Shown here in pieces: positions 1 to 10,902 of a DNA stretch of 64,000 bases (position 1 is the stretch's first letter; every line of letters starts with the position of its first letter). Origin of the DNA: Ilex aquifolium (lineage: Eukaryota > Streptophyta > Magnoliopsida > Aquifoliales > Aquifoliaceae); assembly GCA_951799425.1 (NCBI GenBank), contig OX637396.1, positions 37,688,701 to 37,752,700 of the forward strand. Direction: 5' to 3'. A model generated the notes under the pieces. It was not told the origin of the DNA and did not search any database. It saw only the letters and a list, made by a program, of their open reading frames with translations. The translations under genes were made by a program, and so were the position numbers.

Positions 1-719
1 CCTGCCTCTCTCTCATCAACCCCATTAAACAAAGAACCAATTCTTGAGCTTGTCAAGCTGTAACCATGAGGCAAAGACTGAATCAACTCCCTAAACATTG
101 GAGGCTTTGGTGGAAGGTTCAAAGGTAGCAATGGGTCATAGAAAACATTTGAGGCCGGCACGCTCTCTGCTGCATTAAGGTCCCCTAGAAAGCTTAATGA
201 TCTCGGAAAATTCGTGGAGCCCAAGGAGACTGATGCATTGTGTAGCAAAGAGGAAGATGAGCATCTAGGCAAGTGAAACAGATTGAGGTGGTCTGGTGTT
301 AGAGGGTATGGGGTGTCTGGAAATGAAGAAGTGTTTAAGCCTTGGTAATGGCCATTTGGAGTTTCAACTTGTTGAAAATGATGCTCTTGCTGGTGAGAGT
401 TGTGACTGAAACTCATCTCCCAATTGGACTGATCACATGATACTGCTTCTTGCATAAAATGGGTGTCACTACGATTGTTGTGGGTATTGTAGTAGTGTTC
501 CATCTCCATACTTGGTGGTTGTTGGAGCTCTATCTTCATGGCAGCAGCAACTCGGACCGCATTGGCGCCGCCTTCTTCGGGAGGATTTTGGTGGTGGTAA
601 GATGGTTCTTCCATGGAGAAAGTAGGAGTGAAGTTTGGTACATGGGTTTGTGAGAAACCATCCTCAGCTAGTCCTTCTTGCACATTATTAGGATCAAAGC
701 AAGCACTGTTCTCATACAT
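1..719 (-). CDS. bHLH transcription factor, EAT1/bHLH10-89-91 type, 5' part only (paralogue A)
   Basis: The reading frame opens at an ATG at 719 (MYENSACFDP) and stays open to the window edge, so about 239 N-terminal residues are visible and the bHLH domain lies outside. It aligns codon by codon with the complete gene at 6790-8635, sharing blocks such as EDGFSQTHVPN, NLFHLPRCSSSSLL, SLSFLGDLN and FYDPLLPLNLPP. The first of the paired start codons of the other copy (MKM) is CTG here, so translation should start at the second Met. Differences are mostly substitutions and in-frame indels, as expected for a gene that stayed under selection. The family acts in the anther tapetum, regulating pollen-wall and cell-death genes. 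The role is inferred from the family and the missing DNA-binding domain cannot be checked here. Confidence 0.8.
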   Translation of the reverse strand, partial: MYENSACFDPNNVQEGLAEDGFSQTHVPNFTPTFSMEEPSYHHQNPPEEGGANAVRVAAAMKIELQQPPSMEMEHYYNTHNNRSDTHFMQEAVSCDQSNWEMSFSHNSHQQEHHFQQVETPNGHYQGLNTSSFPDTPYPLTPDHLNLFHLPRCSSSSLLHNASVSLGSTNFPRSLSFLGDLNAAESVPASNVFYDPLLPLNLPPKPPMFRELIQSLPHGYSLTSSRIGSLFNGVDEREA

Positions 720-919
720 TTTCAGGATTACTTGGAGACTGATGTCTGCTTGTCTCCTATATTTTTGTGTCTTTGTCTGCACCAGAGAATAAGTTACACA
801 AATTGTTTTCTTGGGTCTTTGTCTGCACCATAATAAGTTATAAAAGTGGAAAAACGCAAGTAAAAAAAACGAATTTCATGTGTATGCTAATAATTGGAAA
901 AGAAGGACAAACCCAAACC

Positions 920-1013
920 TCCAGATAAAACTATCAGCTGGTCTCTGTCTTAAAGATTGAAACTGTTGAAACAATACATATTCTTCAAGCAACAAATACT
1001 TTTTTTGTTTATA
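920..1013 (-). promoter_or_regulatory. Core promoter and 5' UTR of bHLH paralogue A
   Basis: A TATAAA box (reverse complement of 1008-1013) precedes a leader reading TTGCTTGAAGAATATG that runs to about 920. The matching segment before the other bHLH copy has the same TATA motif, the same leader and a CT tract upstream (1098-1111 here). Relative to that copy, paralogue A has about 60 extra bases between the CT tract and the TATA box. A GCAG/AC sequence shortly before the ATG in both copies suggests a 5' UTR intron acceptor. Confidence 0.55.
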
Positions 1014-1395
1014 GAAGCCCACAAGGCATCACCAGCTGGGCAACAACTAAGTAGTCATGTGGACACCTACTAAATCAAGAATTTGAAGATTTGTGGAGAG
1101 AGAGAGAGAGATAGAGTTATCAAAAACAGGTAGGTGGGGTTGGGTTGGTACAAGGGGGACTAGAACTGAAGATATTTGATACTGCATATATGATTTGCTT
1201 TTTTGCCACAGCAGGGAAGTTTGTTACTGAGATTCCCAGACACTGGGCCCACTAATGATCTCCTTATTCTGATGGTTATTGCTTTTGGGACTCTACACTG
1301 ACCAATTATTCTCTGTTCTCTGTTCTTTCTCCTAAAAAATGCCCTCTTTCTGAAATAGTCCACATTTTCCGGCAATGATAACTAACGGTTAAGTT

Positions 1396-2128
1396 TAGGG
1401 GTGTTCAAATTTTTGATTGCCGTAATTTTTAACCTTACCCGACCCTATCATATCCTATTGAACGGCTAGCCGCAAAAATTGGGTAGAAATACCGAAGAGT
1501 TTTTCGTCTTCCGATTAAATCGGGTAGGAATGCGGAATACCCATTATTTCCGCATTCCTACCTTACTCTACCCGCAAAAAATATATTTAACTTTTTTATA
1601 TTTTTTTTTAGTAGTTATAAGAGTATTTGTGTGGTATAATTTATATTATAACATTGTTATTGTTGTGAATGTTTGAGTTGCTAAAACATGGACTTGTTTT
1701 TGTGTAGATTATATGATTTGTGGTGAACTGATGATCTATTGGAGCAATTATGATTTTAATGTGTTTCATATGGCTTAAACTTAAAATAATTGTTATTGTA
1801 TTTGTGTAACAATTATAATGAATTGATGTTCATGTTTTCTTGTGTTTTATTGTAATTGTTGTTGTAATTGTTTTAGGTTTTAGTGTTATTGATTTATTGT
1901 TTTGTTAAATTGGTGCATACTATTTAATTGAATTGTTAAAATGATCCAAAAATTAATAGTTGCAAAAGTGTTTATCCGACTTTCTACCCGATTAATCGAG
2001 TAGGAAGTCGGATAAGAATACCACACCTGATCGAGTAGGGTAGGCCAAGAAAAAATTCTTTCGCAAAGTATCGAGTAGGAAGACGAAAGACTATATTTCC
2101 TACCTGTACGGTAAGGTGAACACCCCTA
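1396..2128. mobile_element. hAT-like MITE, 733 bp
   Basis: The ends are perfect 12-bp inverted repeats, TAGGGGTGTTCA. They are flanked by an 8-bp target duplication, GTTAAGTT at 1388-1395 and GTTAAGTC at 2129-2136 (one mismatch). No transposase is encoded. The interior is A/T-rich with subterminal repeats of the type GGGTAGGAA/TCGAGTAGG in both orientations. An 8-bp duplication with these ends fits a non-autonomous hAT element. Confidence 0.85.
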
Positions 2129-2136
2129 GTTAAGTC

Positions 2137-2617
2137 TATCGGACCCACAAAAAAATGTGAATCCCCTACCCAAAAATAGATCATAACCGTAGATCTTGTG
2201 TTAATTTATTCGTGACCTTTGATTCTTAGAATGGTACGTTACCTAAAAATAATTTTCCAGTATCGTAGTAGGACCCGACGGGCATATCTTCAGTATGGTT
2301 TTGGGCTGAACCTTCTGTGCAACATGGATGTCCATTATATGGTAGCAATTCATCATTGGGTGAGTGGGACACTGTTATTACCTTCTAGGGGTGGTTAGAG
2401 TCTATCATCAGCAGGTACAGAGGCAGAGAATTTTCTTTAAGAAAAGAAGAAGAAGAAAAAACCCAAAAGATTCTGAAAAGTGCAGATAAATCTGTACCAA
2501 GGTGTGACCAGGTCTTTTTACCTTTTGATATTGTCTTGAATAATTTCCCTTCCCATGAACTCCTATAGTTGAATTAAACTCTTATTTTTGGTTGAATTTT
2601 GGAGCAAGACACAAAAC

Positions 2618-2621
<4 letters not shown>
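2137..2621. other. Intergenic, no gene seen
   Basis: A/T-rich spacer between the two bHLH genes. Short open frames here have no recognisable protein similarity and no coding bias. Confidence 0.5.

Positions 2622-2688
<67 letters not shown>
2622..2688. repeat. (CT)n microsatellite
   Basis: An almost uninterrupted CT dinucleotide run of about 67 bp. Open frames across it (poly Ser-Leu or poly Arg-Glu) are artefacts of the repeat. Confidence 0.95.
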
Positions 2689-2691
<3 letters not shown>

Positions 2692-2880
2692 TACTGGGGC
2701 AGTATGGGTGTGGGTAGATGGCCAATGAATCTCTTGAGTTATGATTTGGCAGAGGTCATCAGTTGTAGAACAAAGAAACCAATGTGCTGAAGTGTACAAT
2801 CAAATGGACATTTTATGGTAATTACTATATGGGATGACCTTTCTATATAGTCCGGTTCTTCTGCTGTACAACAGGGGTGC

Positions 2881-2964
2881 TGTTCCTCAAAACGACGCCG
2901 TTTTACACACAAAACGATGTCGTTTCATATGTAAAACGATGTCGTTTTGAGGAACATCACTCTT
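2881..2964. mobile_element. Small palindromic element with AAACGAYGYCGTTT motifs
   Basis: GTTCCTCAAAACGACGCCG at the left is mirrored by the complement ending TTTTGAGGAAC at the right, so the 80-bp segment folds back on itself. It holds three copies of the palindromic AAAACGAYGYCGTTT core. No clear target duplication was found. It may be a very short MITE. Confidence 0.5.
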
Positions 2965-3242
2965 ACTGCATTTTCATAATTGTTACATACACAATATCAA
3001 CTCCTTTTCTTGTAGCACCAAAACCAATCACTCACAAAGAAAGAATATATAATGTGAGTCTAGCAACTAAATTTTGCTCAAAGCAAGCATGGATATTGAG
3101 GGATGAACATAAATAAGTATAGCCACTAAAGAAGAAGTAACTATAAATTCATGTAGCTCTATCAATAAATTGGATTTCAATTTAAATCTAATCATATTAG
3201 TCAAGTATATAAGAAGTATACATGGTAGGTTGTGATTGGAGA

Positions 3243-3496
3243 AAGCTGTTTATTTCTAATGTAATAGTTTAAAATTTTTAAAAAAATAAAAAAAATATGA
3301 GAGAAAAAAGCCTCCTAAGTTCGCTCTTCTAGAAAAATGAGTGCTTTATATAGATATATAGATTTACGAATTTATGGGGAAATAAAGCCGTTTATTTCTA
3401 ATGTAATAACTTAAAAAATAAAAAAAAATATGAGAGAAAACTTCCTAAGTTCTCTCTTCTCGAAAAAATAGTATTTTATATAGATATATAGATTTA
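3243..3496. repeat. Tandem duplication, two units of about 142 bp
   Basis: Unit 1 starts at AAGCTGTTTATTTCTAATG (3243) and unit 2 at AAGCCGTTTATTTCTAATG (3385). Each continues through ATATGAGAGAAAA, a CTAAGTT..CTCTTCT block and TATATAGATATATAGATTTA. The divergence indicates an old duplication. Confidence 0.8.
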
Positions 3497-4072
3497 CAGA
3501 CTTATATCTACACAATTTGTGGTTATTTTCCAAAAGAATATTAATTAAGACCTGCATTGTGTCTTGTAAGTTTCAACATTTAAATACAAGTTAGGTTAGT
3601 GTCCAATTATAAAATAATTGAAGAATTTTATTTTATTTATAATTTTTAAAAATAAAATGTTCATTTAAATTTAAGATTTATTGATGAGGACATATATATT
3701 AACTATCCGAAAAGAATTGGAGGATCCGTCTATTATTATTTTACAGGTTGGTAGGAGCCAAATTTTGTGGGCCCCACTGGGCAGTAATATTCTCCATGCA
3801 TACCGGCCCTCCAAACTAACTAAAAACCGCCATTGAACCTTCAAGTAGTATGGACTTGACTGCATTACCTTTAAAAAAAAAAAAAAATTGTATCTAGAAA
3901 TTTTATTATTTTAATGGGTATTTTTATAATATTTATGAGTTATTTAACAATAATAAAATTTATTATTTTTATGGGTGATTTACCACTTTGATGAATGTTT
4001 TTACCAAATTATGATCGATAACAAGTACTACAAAAGTGGTAATTATCACAATAATGATAAAAATATGGATAC

Positions 4073-4413
4073 ATTACACTTACTCCCTTAAATTATTATC
4101 CTTGTTTTACTTTGTACCCTCAACTATAAAATTTCTCACATTACACCATAAAGTATCAATTTTGTTTCATATCACTCCAATTGATAGCGAATGTCAATTT
4201 TTTGACGGTAAATGTGCATGTGAGTGGCTTGTACTACTAGGCATTTGGAGGGAAGCTCTTTGGAAACCTCCCCCTTTTGAAAGATTTTCAAGTTTGTCGT
4301 TATTTATTAGAGTGATATGAAACAAATTGATACTTTAGAGTATAATGTGAGAAATTTTATAGTTAAGGGTGTCAAGTGAAACAAAGGTAATAGTTTAGGG
4401 AGTAAAGTGTAAT
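4073..4413. mobile_element. MITE with long (about 110 bp) inverted repeats
   Basis: The left arm runs ATTACACTTACTCCCTTAAA..CTATAAAATTTCTCACATTA..TTTGTTTCATATCACTC. The right arm is its imperfect reverse complement, ending AGTAAAGTGTAAT. The loop is about 120 bp. Long inverted repeats of this kind are typical of Mutator-like MITEs. I could not find a convincing target duplication, so the superfamily is uncertain. Confidence 0.65.
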
Positions 4414-4959
4414 TTACTCTAAAAATATCCACGAAAATAATAAATATTGATACGGTACCAAATTTTTTTTTCCCGGTATCGGACACTTATCCAAACTAGT
4501 ACATGGATTTATGTTTCTTGCTCTTCCCATGGACTTGGAGATGAATTTATTTTTACATAAAGGGAAGAGAAAATTAAGATTAAGATTTAATTTTTCTCTT
4601 CAAATTCATTAAGTTGTTTTATATTTTTTTATTACATTTATGTCATATTTCTATTATTTTATTTCAAAATAATTAGTTCAAGATGTTATTAATGGTAAAT
4701 TTTATTTAGGATTTCTCTTTCCTAATGAAACACCTATTGGAGTATTGGTATGATCAAACTAATAACTTCACAACTAATTTCATCTGTTGGACCCGCTTGT
4801 GTATAATGAGTCTCACTTGAATGTATTATAAATAATGATTGGCCATATATCAATGCTATCTAAATGGGTACAACAAGTATTGATATATGCGAAATGAAAA
4901 AAAGGTGGTTGAAATTCAAATAAAAAAGAGGTCACGAAAAATTGGTGTAATTCCAAGAG

Positions 4960-5158
4960 GGTGTCTAGTAGAGTTAGGGACGAACTATGACCCAAACGTT
5001 TTGAGTTTAAAATTTAGCAATTTCCTTGAGGCCAAAATATGAGAGATTTATTCTTCTTGAATTCTCTAGTTTCGTCGTGTATAGTTGGTCTTTGACCGAA
5101 CTACGGACACGTAAGCTGGTCCGACCACCCACGATCGAAATACCAAAAAAAAAGAAAA
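4960..5158 (+). mobile_element. Possible tRNA-derived SINE
   Basis: A region starting near GGGTGTCTAGTAGAG has a degenerate B-box-like TTTTGAGTTTAAAATT and ends CCACGATCGAAATACC followed by an A-run. That is the usual SINE organisation. Other copies of this family were not found in the window. Confidence 0.35.
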
Positions 5159-5483
5159 GAAAAATTGTACTTTTGTTTCATTTCTTTACCATGATATAGC
5201 CATACCATCATGAGAACTACCAATCTGGAAGGGATGGATTTTCACATTCAATGCTGTTGTTTTTGCTATGTCAATCTGCTTTTCTTTTTCTGCTTTTAAA
5301 AATGCTCCAAATGTCTTCACCTTCCAAAGATTTTGATTGATATGTATGTATCTATCTGCTACACATTAGATCAGTCTAGTTTAGCAGAAAGACATGCCAA
5401 GAACAATCAACTAATGTTGGGTATGAGTCTTATAATCTTATATAATGCTTAGACAAGTAATTCATATTGGTCCCTCGACTTGC

Positions 5484-5690
5484 CTTCTTTTTTTAGATCG
5501 ATAAATAAATTTTATTACTAAAAGAAGAAGATATTACAATAAAGTTCAAAACGCAACCAGATACCGATATCAAAAAAGAGCTCTTGACAATGTAGTTGAC
5601 AAAATAAAAGACTAAGATGTATCTCTCACAACCTAAGAGACTAGGCATACAAAATCTTTAGACCTCTAAATTAGGTCTCTCGACTGGTCA
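5484..5690 (-). mobile_element. LINE-type 3' end fragment
   Basis: On the minus strand the segment ends TTAGTAATAAAATTTATTTATCGATCTAAAAAAAG. This is the kind of 3' tail seen on plant L1 elements. No reading frame survives. Confidence 0.35.
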
Positions 5691-6537
5691 AAGCGTTACA
5701 TATGTTATATGTATATGTTTATACATCCAGATACTTCTTATTTCATCTTTTTTTCTTTTTTTTTTTCTTTTATCAATTTCTCTCATACACCTAACCAAAA
5801 TGACATGACTCTTATATGACTTTTACTTGGTTTAAATTTGTCAAGTGGATCTCTCTCTCTCTCTCTCATGCTATTTCTGCCATTCTTTACATTGATTTTC
5901 CCTTGTGGAGGTTGAGAAACGCAAGACATGCTTCTTCTCAACAATCCTGGTTTGATCATAGCCAAATCATAGCCCTACAAACGAGCTGGCCTATGGTGGC
6001 TATATCACTCTAAGAAGAGCAGGCACTCGTTAGAACCACAAAAAAATGTTGTCTCTCTTTTATTTTTTTGACTAATGAAAAAAAGGGTACGATCGGTCAA
6101 TCCATCATTGAAGATTCTTAATTGGGCAAGGCCATAGTAGTTGACGTCTGCCCAATGCTGGAAGGTTAAGGAATCTAGACAGTGAGAACTGTAACTCTAT
6201 ACACCTTACTTAAAACTAATTTTATTCTAATGTTTTAGAAAATGACTTAAGGGTAAAAAATTCAAATTAACCGTTTTTGTTAGTCGTGTCACCTACCAAA
6301 TTTTGAAAGTATGTGATTCATTTTAATTTCTAAAATTATGTGGGATAAAATATATTTTAATAAAACTCGAAGGGATAACAGTGTAGTTTTCCCTATTGAA
6401 TGTCATTGGTTTTTATGGGGTTCTTTAATTTTAGTTTCCCCCAAGCCAGCCCAACTAAACCCAACCTACCTTTATTTGCAAATCCCATGGGTAAACTCTC
6501 TCTCTCTCTCTCTCTCCACAAATCTTTTTTGGGTTTC

Positions 6538-6630
6538 TATAAACACAAATTCTGTTGCTTGAAGGTTATGCATTGTTTCAACAGGTTCAATCTTTAAGAC
6601 AAAGACCACCTGATAGTTTTCATCTTGAAT
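6538..6630 (+). promoter_or_regulatory. Core promoter and 5' UTR of bHLH paralogue B
   Basis: TATAAA at 6538-6543 follows a CT tract (6498-6517) and precedes the leader TTGCTTGAAGGTTATG. All three parts are conserved, inverted, before paralogue A. A likely 5' UTR intron ends at the GTTGCAG acceptor at about 6768, just upstream of the ATG. Confidence 0.55.
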
Positions 6631-6789
6631 AAAGGTTAGGGTTTTTTTTTTTCATTTTGTCCACCTATTAGCAGACTCATGAAATTCTCTTGAATTTTTA
6701 TTTATTTTTTGTTATTAATTCATACACTTTTGGTTTTCCATTTTGGTAACTTTTTATCTGGTTGCAGACGAAAATCAGAAAGTATAAAC

Positions 6790-8635
6790 ATGAAAATGTA
6801 TGAGGACAGTAATTGCTTTGATCCCACCACTGTACAAGAAGCGCTAGCTGAGGATGGTTTCTCTCAAACCCATGTGCCAAACTGCACCCCTTTTTCCATG
6901 GAAGAACTGTGTTACCCCCACAATCATCCCCAAGAAGATGCCTCCGCCGCCATCGGAGCCGCCCCGGAGATAGAGCTGCAACAACAACTGAGTATGGAGG
7001 TGGAACACTGCTACAACACCACCACCACCAATCACAGTGACACCCATCTGATGCAAGAAGTAGAGTTTGATCAGCCCAACTGGAACACCAGTGTCCATGA
7101 CATGCAAGACATGAGTTTCAAACACTACCTTCACCAACAAGACCCAAATAATTTCCAACAAGTTGAGATTCAAAATGGACCTTACCAAGGCTTAAACTCT
7201 TCATTGCCTGAAACCGCATACCCTCCAACACCAGACCTCCTCAATCTGTTTCACTTGTCTAGATGCTCATCTTCCTCTTTGCTACCCAATGCACCAATCT
7301 CCTTGAGCTCCGCGAATTTCCCGAGCTCATTAAGCTTTCTAGGGGACCTTAATACAACCGAGGGTGGGGCGGCCTCGAATGTTTTCTATGACCCATTGCT
7401 ACCTTTGAACCTTCCACCACAGCCTCCAATGTTTAGGGAGTTGCTTCAGTCTTTACCCCATGGTTTTAACTTCACAGACTCAAGAATTGGTTCTTTGTTC
7501 AATGGGGTGGTGGATGAGAGAGAGGCAAGTGGAGTTGTGTACCAAGATGGGGATGGGAGGCATTTTGACAGTGGAGTTCTGCAGTTCTCGAGGGATATGA
7601 AAGGGAGAGATGGCAAAGATACCAAACACTTTGTCACTGAGAGACAAAGGAGAGAGAACTTGAATGACAAGTACAAAGCTTTGAGGAATTTGGTTCCCAA
7701 CCCCACCAAGGTATTCTCTTGCAATCTCTCTCTCTCTGTGTTACTAACATCTTTAACTCCACTGGATTAGCTTACAATCTATATAATACAAAAAGATTAC
7801 CTCAATTTGATTAAGTACATGCACAAATTTTTGTCAGTTAATTTTACTTGTTTGACAATTTTGAATTATTTTGGGGGGAGAACAACCAAGAATGATAGAG
7901 CATCAATAGTGGGAGATGCTATAGAATACATCAAAGAACTCCTAAGAACAGTTAATGAGCTCAAGATTCTGGTGGAGAAGAAGAGATGTGCCAGAGAGAG
8001 GATCAAGAGGCCCAAGACAGAAGATGAAACGGGGGATGTAGAGAGTACTAACACGATGCCTCTTGGTGCTCAAGACCAGTCCAACAATGGCTCACCACTA
8101 AGGAGCTCATGGCTTCAGAGGAAGCTCAAGAACACCGAGGTTGACGTTCGTATCATCCACGATGAAGTGACCATCAAATTAGTTCAGCAGAAGAGGATCA
8201 ATTGTCTGCTGTTTGTGTCGAAAGCCCTCGATGAGCTTCAGTTGGATCTCCACCATGTTGCTGGTGGACTCATTGGTGATAACTACAGTTTTCTCTTCAA
8301 CACCAAGGTATAAACGCTCTATGCTTCATTTCATTAGTCATTTTCTCTTAGCATTTTTGATATACATACATTAGTACTAGATCATTATTACTGTGAAGAA
8401 TTAACTATTGTATCTTGGAACAATTCATCTATAGAAGAAGCTAAAGCACCCACAGAGGGGCGATGGAAGAGAAGTCCGAAAGAGGACATAGTATTATTAG
8501 TTTATTTTTGTATAATTTTTCTCCATGTTGCAGATTTTTGAAGGTTCATCTGTGTATGCCAGTGCAATAGCCAACAAACTGATTGAGGTTGTGGATAGAC
8601 AGTATGCAGCTATACCACCAACTAGTAGCTATTAG
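6790..8635 (+). CDS. bHLH transcription factor, EAT1/bHLH10-89-91 type (paralogue B, complete)
   Basis: Three exons, 6790-7710, 7891-8307 and 8534-8635, join in phase to give 479 aa. The start chosen is the ATG of MKMYEDS, just after the likely 5' UTR intron acceptor; an upstream in-frame ATG at 6709 lies in that intron. The bHLH domain begins near residue 279: basic region KHFVTERQRRENLNDKYKAL with the E-box-reading triad H280, E284, R288. Helix 2 (NDRASIVGDAIEYIKELL) starts exon 2. An ACT-like C-terminal domain follows (EVDVRIIHDEVTIKLVQQKR, then LDELQLDLHHV). AtbHLH91 and rice EAT1 share this order. The family works with other bHLHs in tapetal development and programmed cell death. The exact orthologue is uncertain. 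Confidence 0.9.
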
Positions 8636-8821
8636 TACGCGTTTTTTTTCGGTAGGTAAGTAATTTCATTAACCGAAAAGGAGTACATGTATACCATATA
8701 TTCTATAGATACTCACATGTACGGCTAATTCTTTAGTGATTACTAGTATGCTGTTAATATCGCTTTGTCCATACCGATTTCTTGCTAATTATGCAATTCT
8801 TTCACGGTGATTAGGGTATTT

Positions 8822-8920
8822 TTGTTCATGTTGCAGATACGTGAAGGTGAGACTGCGTACATGTTAGTTCAATAGTTCTATTGCCACCAAGACCAACATT
8901 ATGCAGGTATTCTACCGAAA
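8822..8920 (+). pseudogene. Decayed duplicate of the last bHLH exon
   Basis: CATGTTGCAGATACGTGAAGG at about 8829 repeats CATGTTGCAGATTTTTGAAGG at exon 3 of the bHLH gene. The similarity continues through GTACATG..AGTTCAATAG and ends at ATTATGCAG. A stop codon and several indels interrupt it, so it cannot encode the C-terminus. It shows that the 3' end of the gene was once tandemly duplicated. Confidence 0.7.
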
Positions 8921-9086
8921 ATTACTTCTTAGTGGCTAGGAGTTCTTAAGATTTGGGTAAACATTTTCCCTCGGGTATTACTATTGTATGGATACAAGTA
9001 TACAATTAATTCTCCTCAATCTAGTATAATACCACTTCGTATGACACCATTGTTATTTAATCATTCAAATACATCATAGATTCGAG

Positions 9087-9248
9087 GGTGGAGTTTGACG
9101 TAGTGATGAAATTACTCTATTATCGTATGGGCATCAAAGGGTTCGAATCCCGAAAACAAGCTCCTTGTATGGAGTTAGATTGTGCACATTTGACCTTCCT
9201 TAATCGATAATGGCGGAAGTCTGCACTCGGTTGTCTTTTGGATACGTA
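9087..9248 (+). mobile_element. Au-like tRNA-derived SINE
   Basis: An A-box-like GGTGGAGTTTGACGTAGTGA and a B-box GGGTTCGAATCCC are followed by AAACAAGCTCCTTGTATGGAG, ACATTTGACCTTCC, ATGGCGGAAGTCTGCACTC and a short T-rich end. This is the order of the plant Au SINE family. A perfect 11-bp target duplication, ATAGATTCGAG, flanks it at 9076-9086 and 9249-9259. It should not be read as a tRNA gene. Confidence 0.8.
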
Positions 9249-9531
9249 ATAGATTCGAGTTTTATTGTGGTTTCTTACACGCATATTGATGTAAATAAAT
9301 AAATTTAGCGGAAAAATGGAAAAGGTGGAAGCACACAACAAGCTTGCCTCCTATAAACAGTCGAGTTTGATGCCTACTAAACAGCCTTTGGAGAGCATAA
9401 ACTACTACTCCGACAAGGCCACATCCAAGAAACGTGTAAGTATGCAATTCCTACAACCTTGGAAACCAATTATTATATCAATTTCCCAGAACTGAAACAG
9501 AACCAACATCTAGGATACACAAACAACCGCC

Positions 9532-9571
<40 letters not shown>

Positions 9572-9801
9572 CTTAGACTAACAAACATCAATGTTGCTTG
9601 TCCCCCAAAACACACAAACACCAGTGCTATTCATTCACAAGTATCACTAATATCCTTAGGATGATTGGATTTCATCTTAACAAACTATAATTAAGAGAGA
9701 GAGAGAGATAAACGTCTCTAAGTTATATAATCCAACCCCTTGGTAATTTTAATGAAACACCAGTAATCAAGAATTTTCACCCCTCATACTTTTTCCTAGG
9801 T

Positions 9802-10085
9802 GGGACTCAATCTTTTTTTTCAAAAAATACTAGAGAATCGTATTAATGACACGTTCTTACACTTTAACATAAATTTCAAATGCACACAATTATCCACAAA
9901 TCACGCCATTGATTAAACTCTAGTATTATGCAGTTCGCGGGACTCGATCTTTTTTTAAATAGTAGAGAGTCGTATCAATCATACATTCTTGTACTCATGG
10001 TCATAACATAAATCTCGATTCCACACACTTACCCGCAAATCACGCCATTGATTAAATTTGGACCTTATGCTGTTCGCGGGACTGG
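9802..10085. repeat. Tandem repeat, about 138-bp period, two units plus the start of a third
   Basis: Units start at GGGACTCAATC (9802), GGGACTCGATC (9939) and GGGACTGG (10078). Each contains TAGAGAATCGTAT or TAGAGAGTCGTAT, CATAAAT and AATCACGCCATTGATTAAA. No coding content. Confidence 0.8.
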
Positions 10086-10139
10086 AACTTAAAGACTCAA
10101 ATTTAGGACGTGCGGTTTGATGTTTCACCCCTTGTTCGA

Positions 10140-10250
10140 CCACCAAACCAAGTGCAGGTTCAAACCCAAAAATATGTGGTCCAGAGGAGGGGGATTCGAA
10201 CTGGGGACCTCTGCATCACTGGTGTAGTTACTCACCCACCATTGGGATAG
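10140..10250 (-). mobile_element. Possible SINE fragment
   Basis: On the minus strand GGTGGGTGAGTAACTACACC and CCCAGTTCGAATCCCCC resemble A and B boxes of a tRNA-derived SINE. No tail or target duplication was found. Confidence 0.3.
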
Positions 10251-10428
10251 GACTGTAGTCCCTCTAACAGATCTCAATAGAAGTAATTGATCGAGTTAAA
10301 TGGTCCTGGTCAGCTTCATTGAATTACTGGAAATCAGCAACTCAATGCCTAGTTATTTCACCAAATGCTCACAAACCTGACCAAGTTAAGTATCTTCTTG
10401 ATACTAATGGGCTGTATTCTGCTCACAC

Positions 10429-10635
10429 TTTTTTTTTTGGTAAATGATCAAGGGTGTTCAGATCAATTTACCCACACCTCGATTAATCTCATCCCCTGTC
10501 AGGTCAAAGACAAGTCATTCACGCTGAGACTAGGGTATTCATGAGGAATAAATATCTCATGACCTGACTTCAAAGAGTTGTCAAGATTCGAATTCAAGAC
10601 GTCTACTCACTCAACATGAAACTATCTAACCTCAA
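10429..10635 (-). mobile_element. SINE copy, family 'CCGTTGAATAAA' (copy 1)
   Basis: Minus-strand tRNA-derived repeat: a T-run at 10429-10438 represents the poly-A tail. GTGTTCAGATCAATTTACCC, ACGCTGAGACTAGGGTATTC and TCAAGATTCGAATTCAAGACG follow. The same blocks occur at 53449-53674 and in shorter copies near 56.0 and 56.5 kb. Confidence 0.65.
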
Positions 10636-10902
10636 ACTCTCCTAAAGTGCAATGGTATAAAGCTTATTTGGTTTGGGCAGGCAATGCCTCGAATCATAAA
10701 GAACAATCAAATGGTGCCAATTTAACCCAGACAATTATTTTTGGCATTTTTGTGTCTCTAACATAACATGTATATTACTCAGTGTCGTGTTCGAGTTAAC
10801 ACCCTATGCACCAAAAAAACCAAGACTTAGACACTTGTTTCTCTCTACCAATCCTACCTCCTATAGTCACTCCATATTGTATTTGAGTTAATACGTGTAA
10901 TC

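Noticed and set aside
6709..6789. Upstream in-frame ATG adding 27 residues to the bHLH protein
   Set aside because: The segment has a GTTGCAG acceptor and intron-like T-rich sequence. The paralogue shows no matching codons before the MKM position.
9087..9248. tRNA gene (A and B boxes, GGGTTCGAATCCC)
   Set aside because: No cloverleaf; the downstream sequence and target duplication mark it as a SINE.
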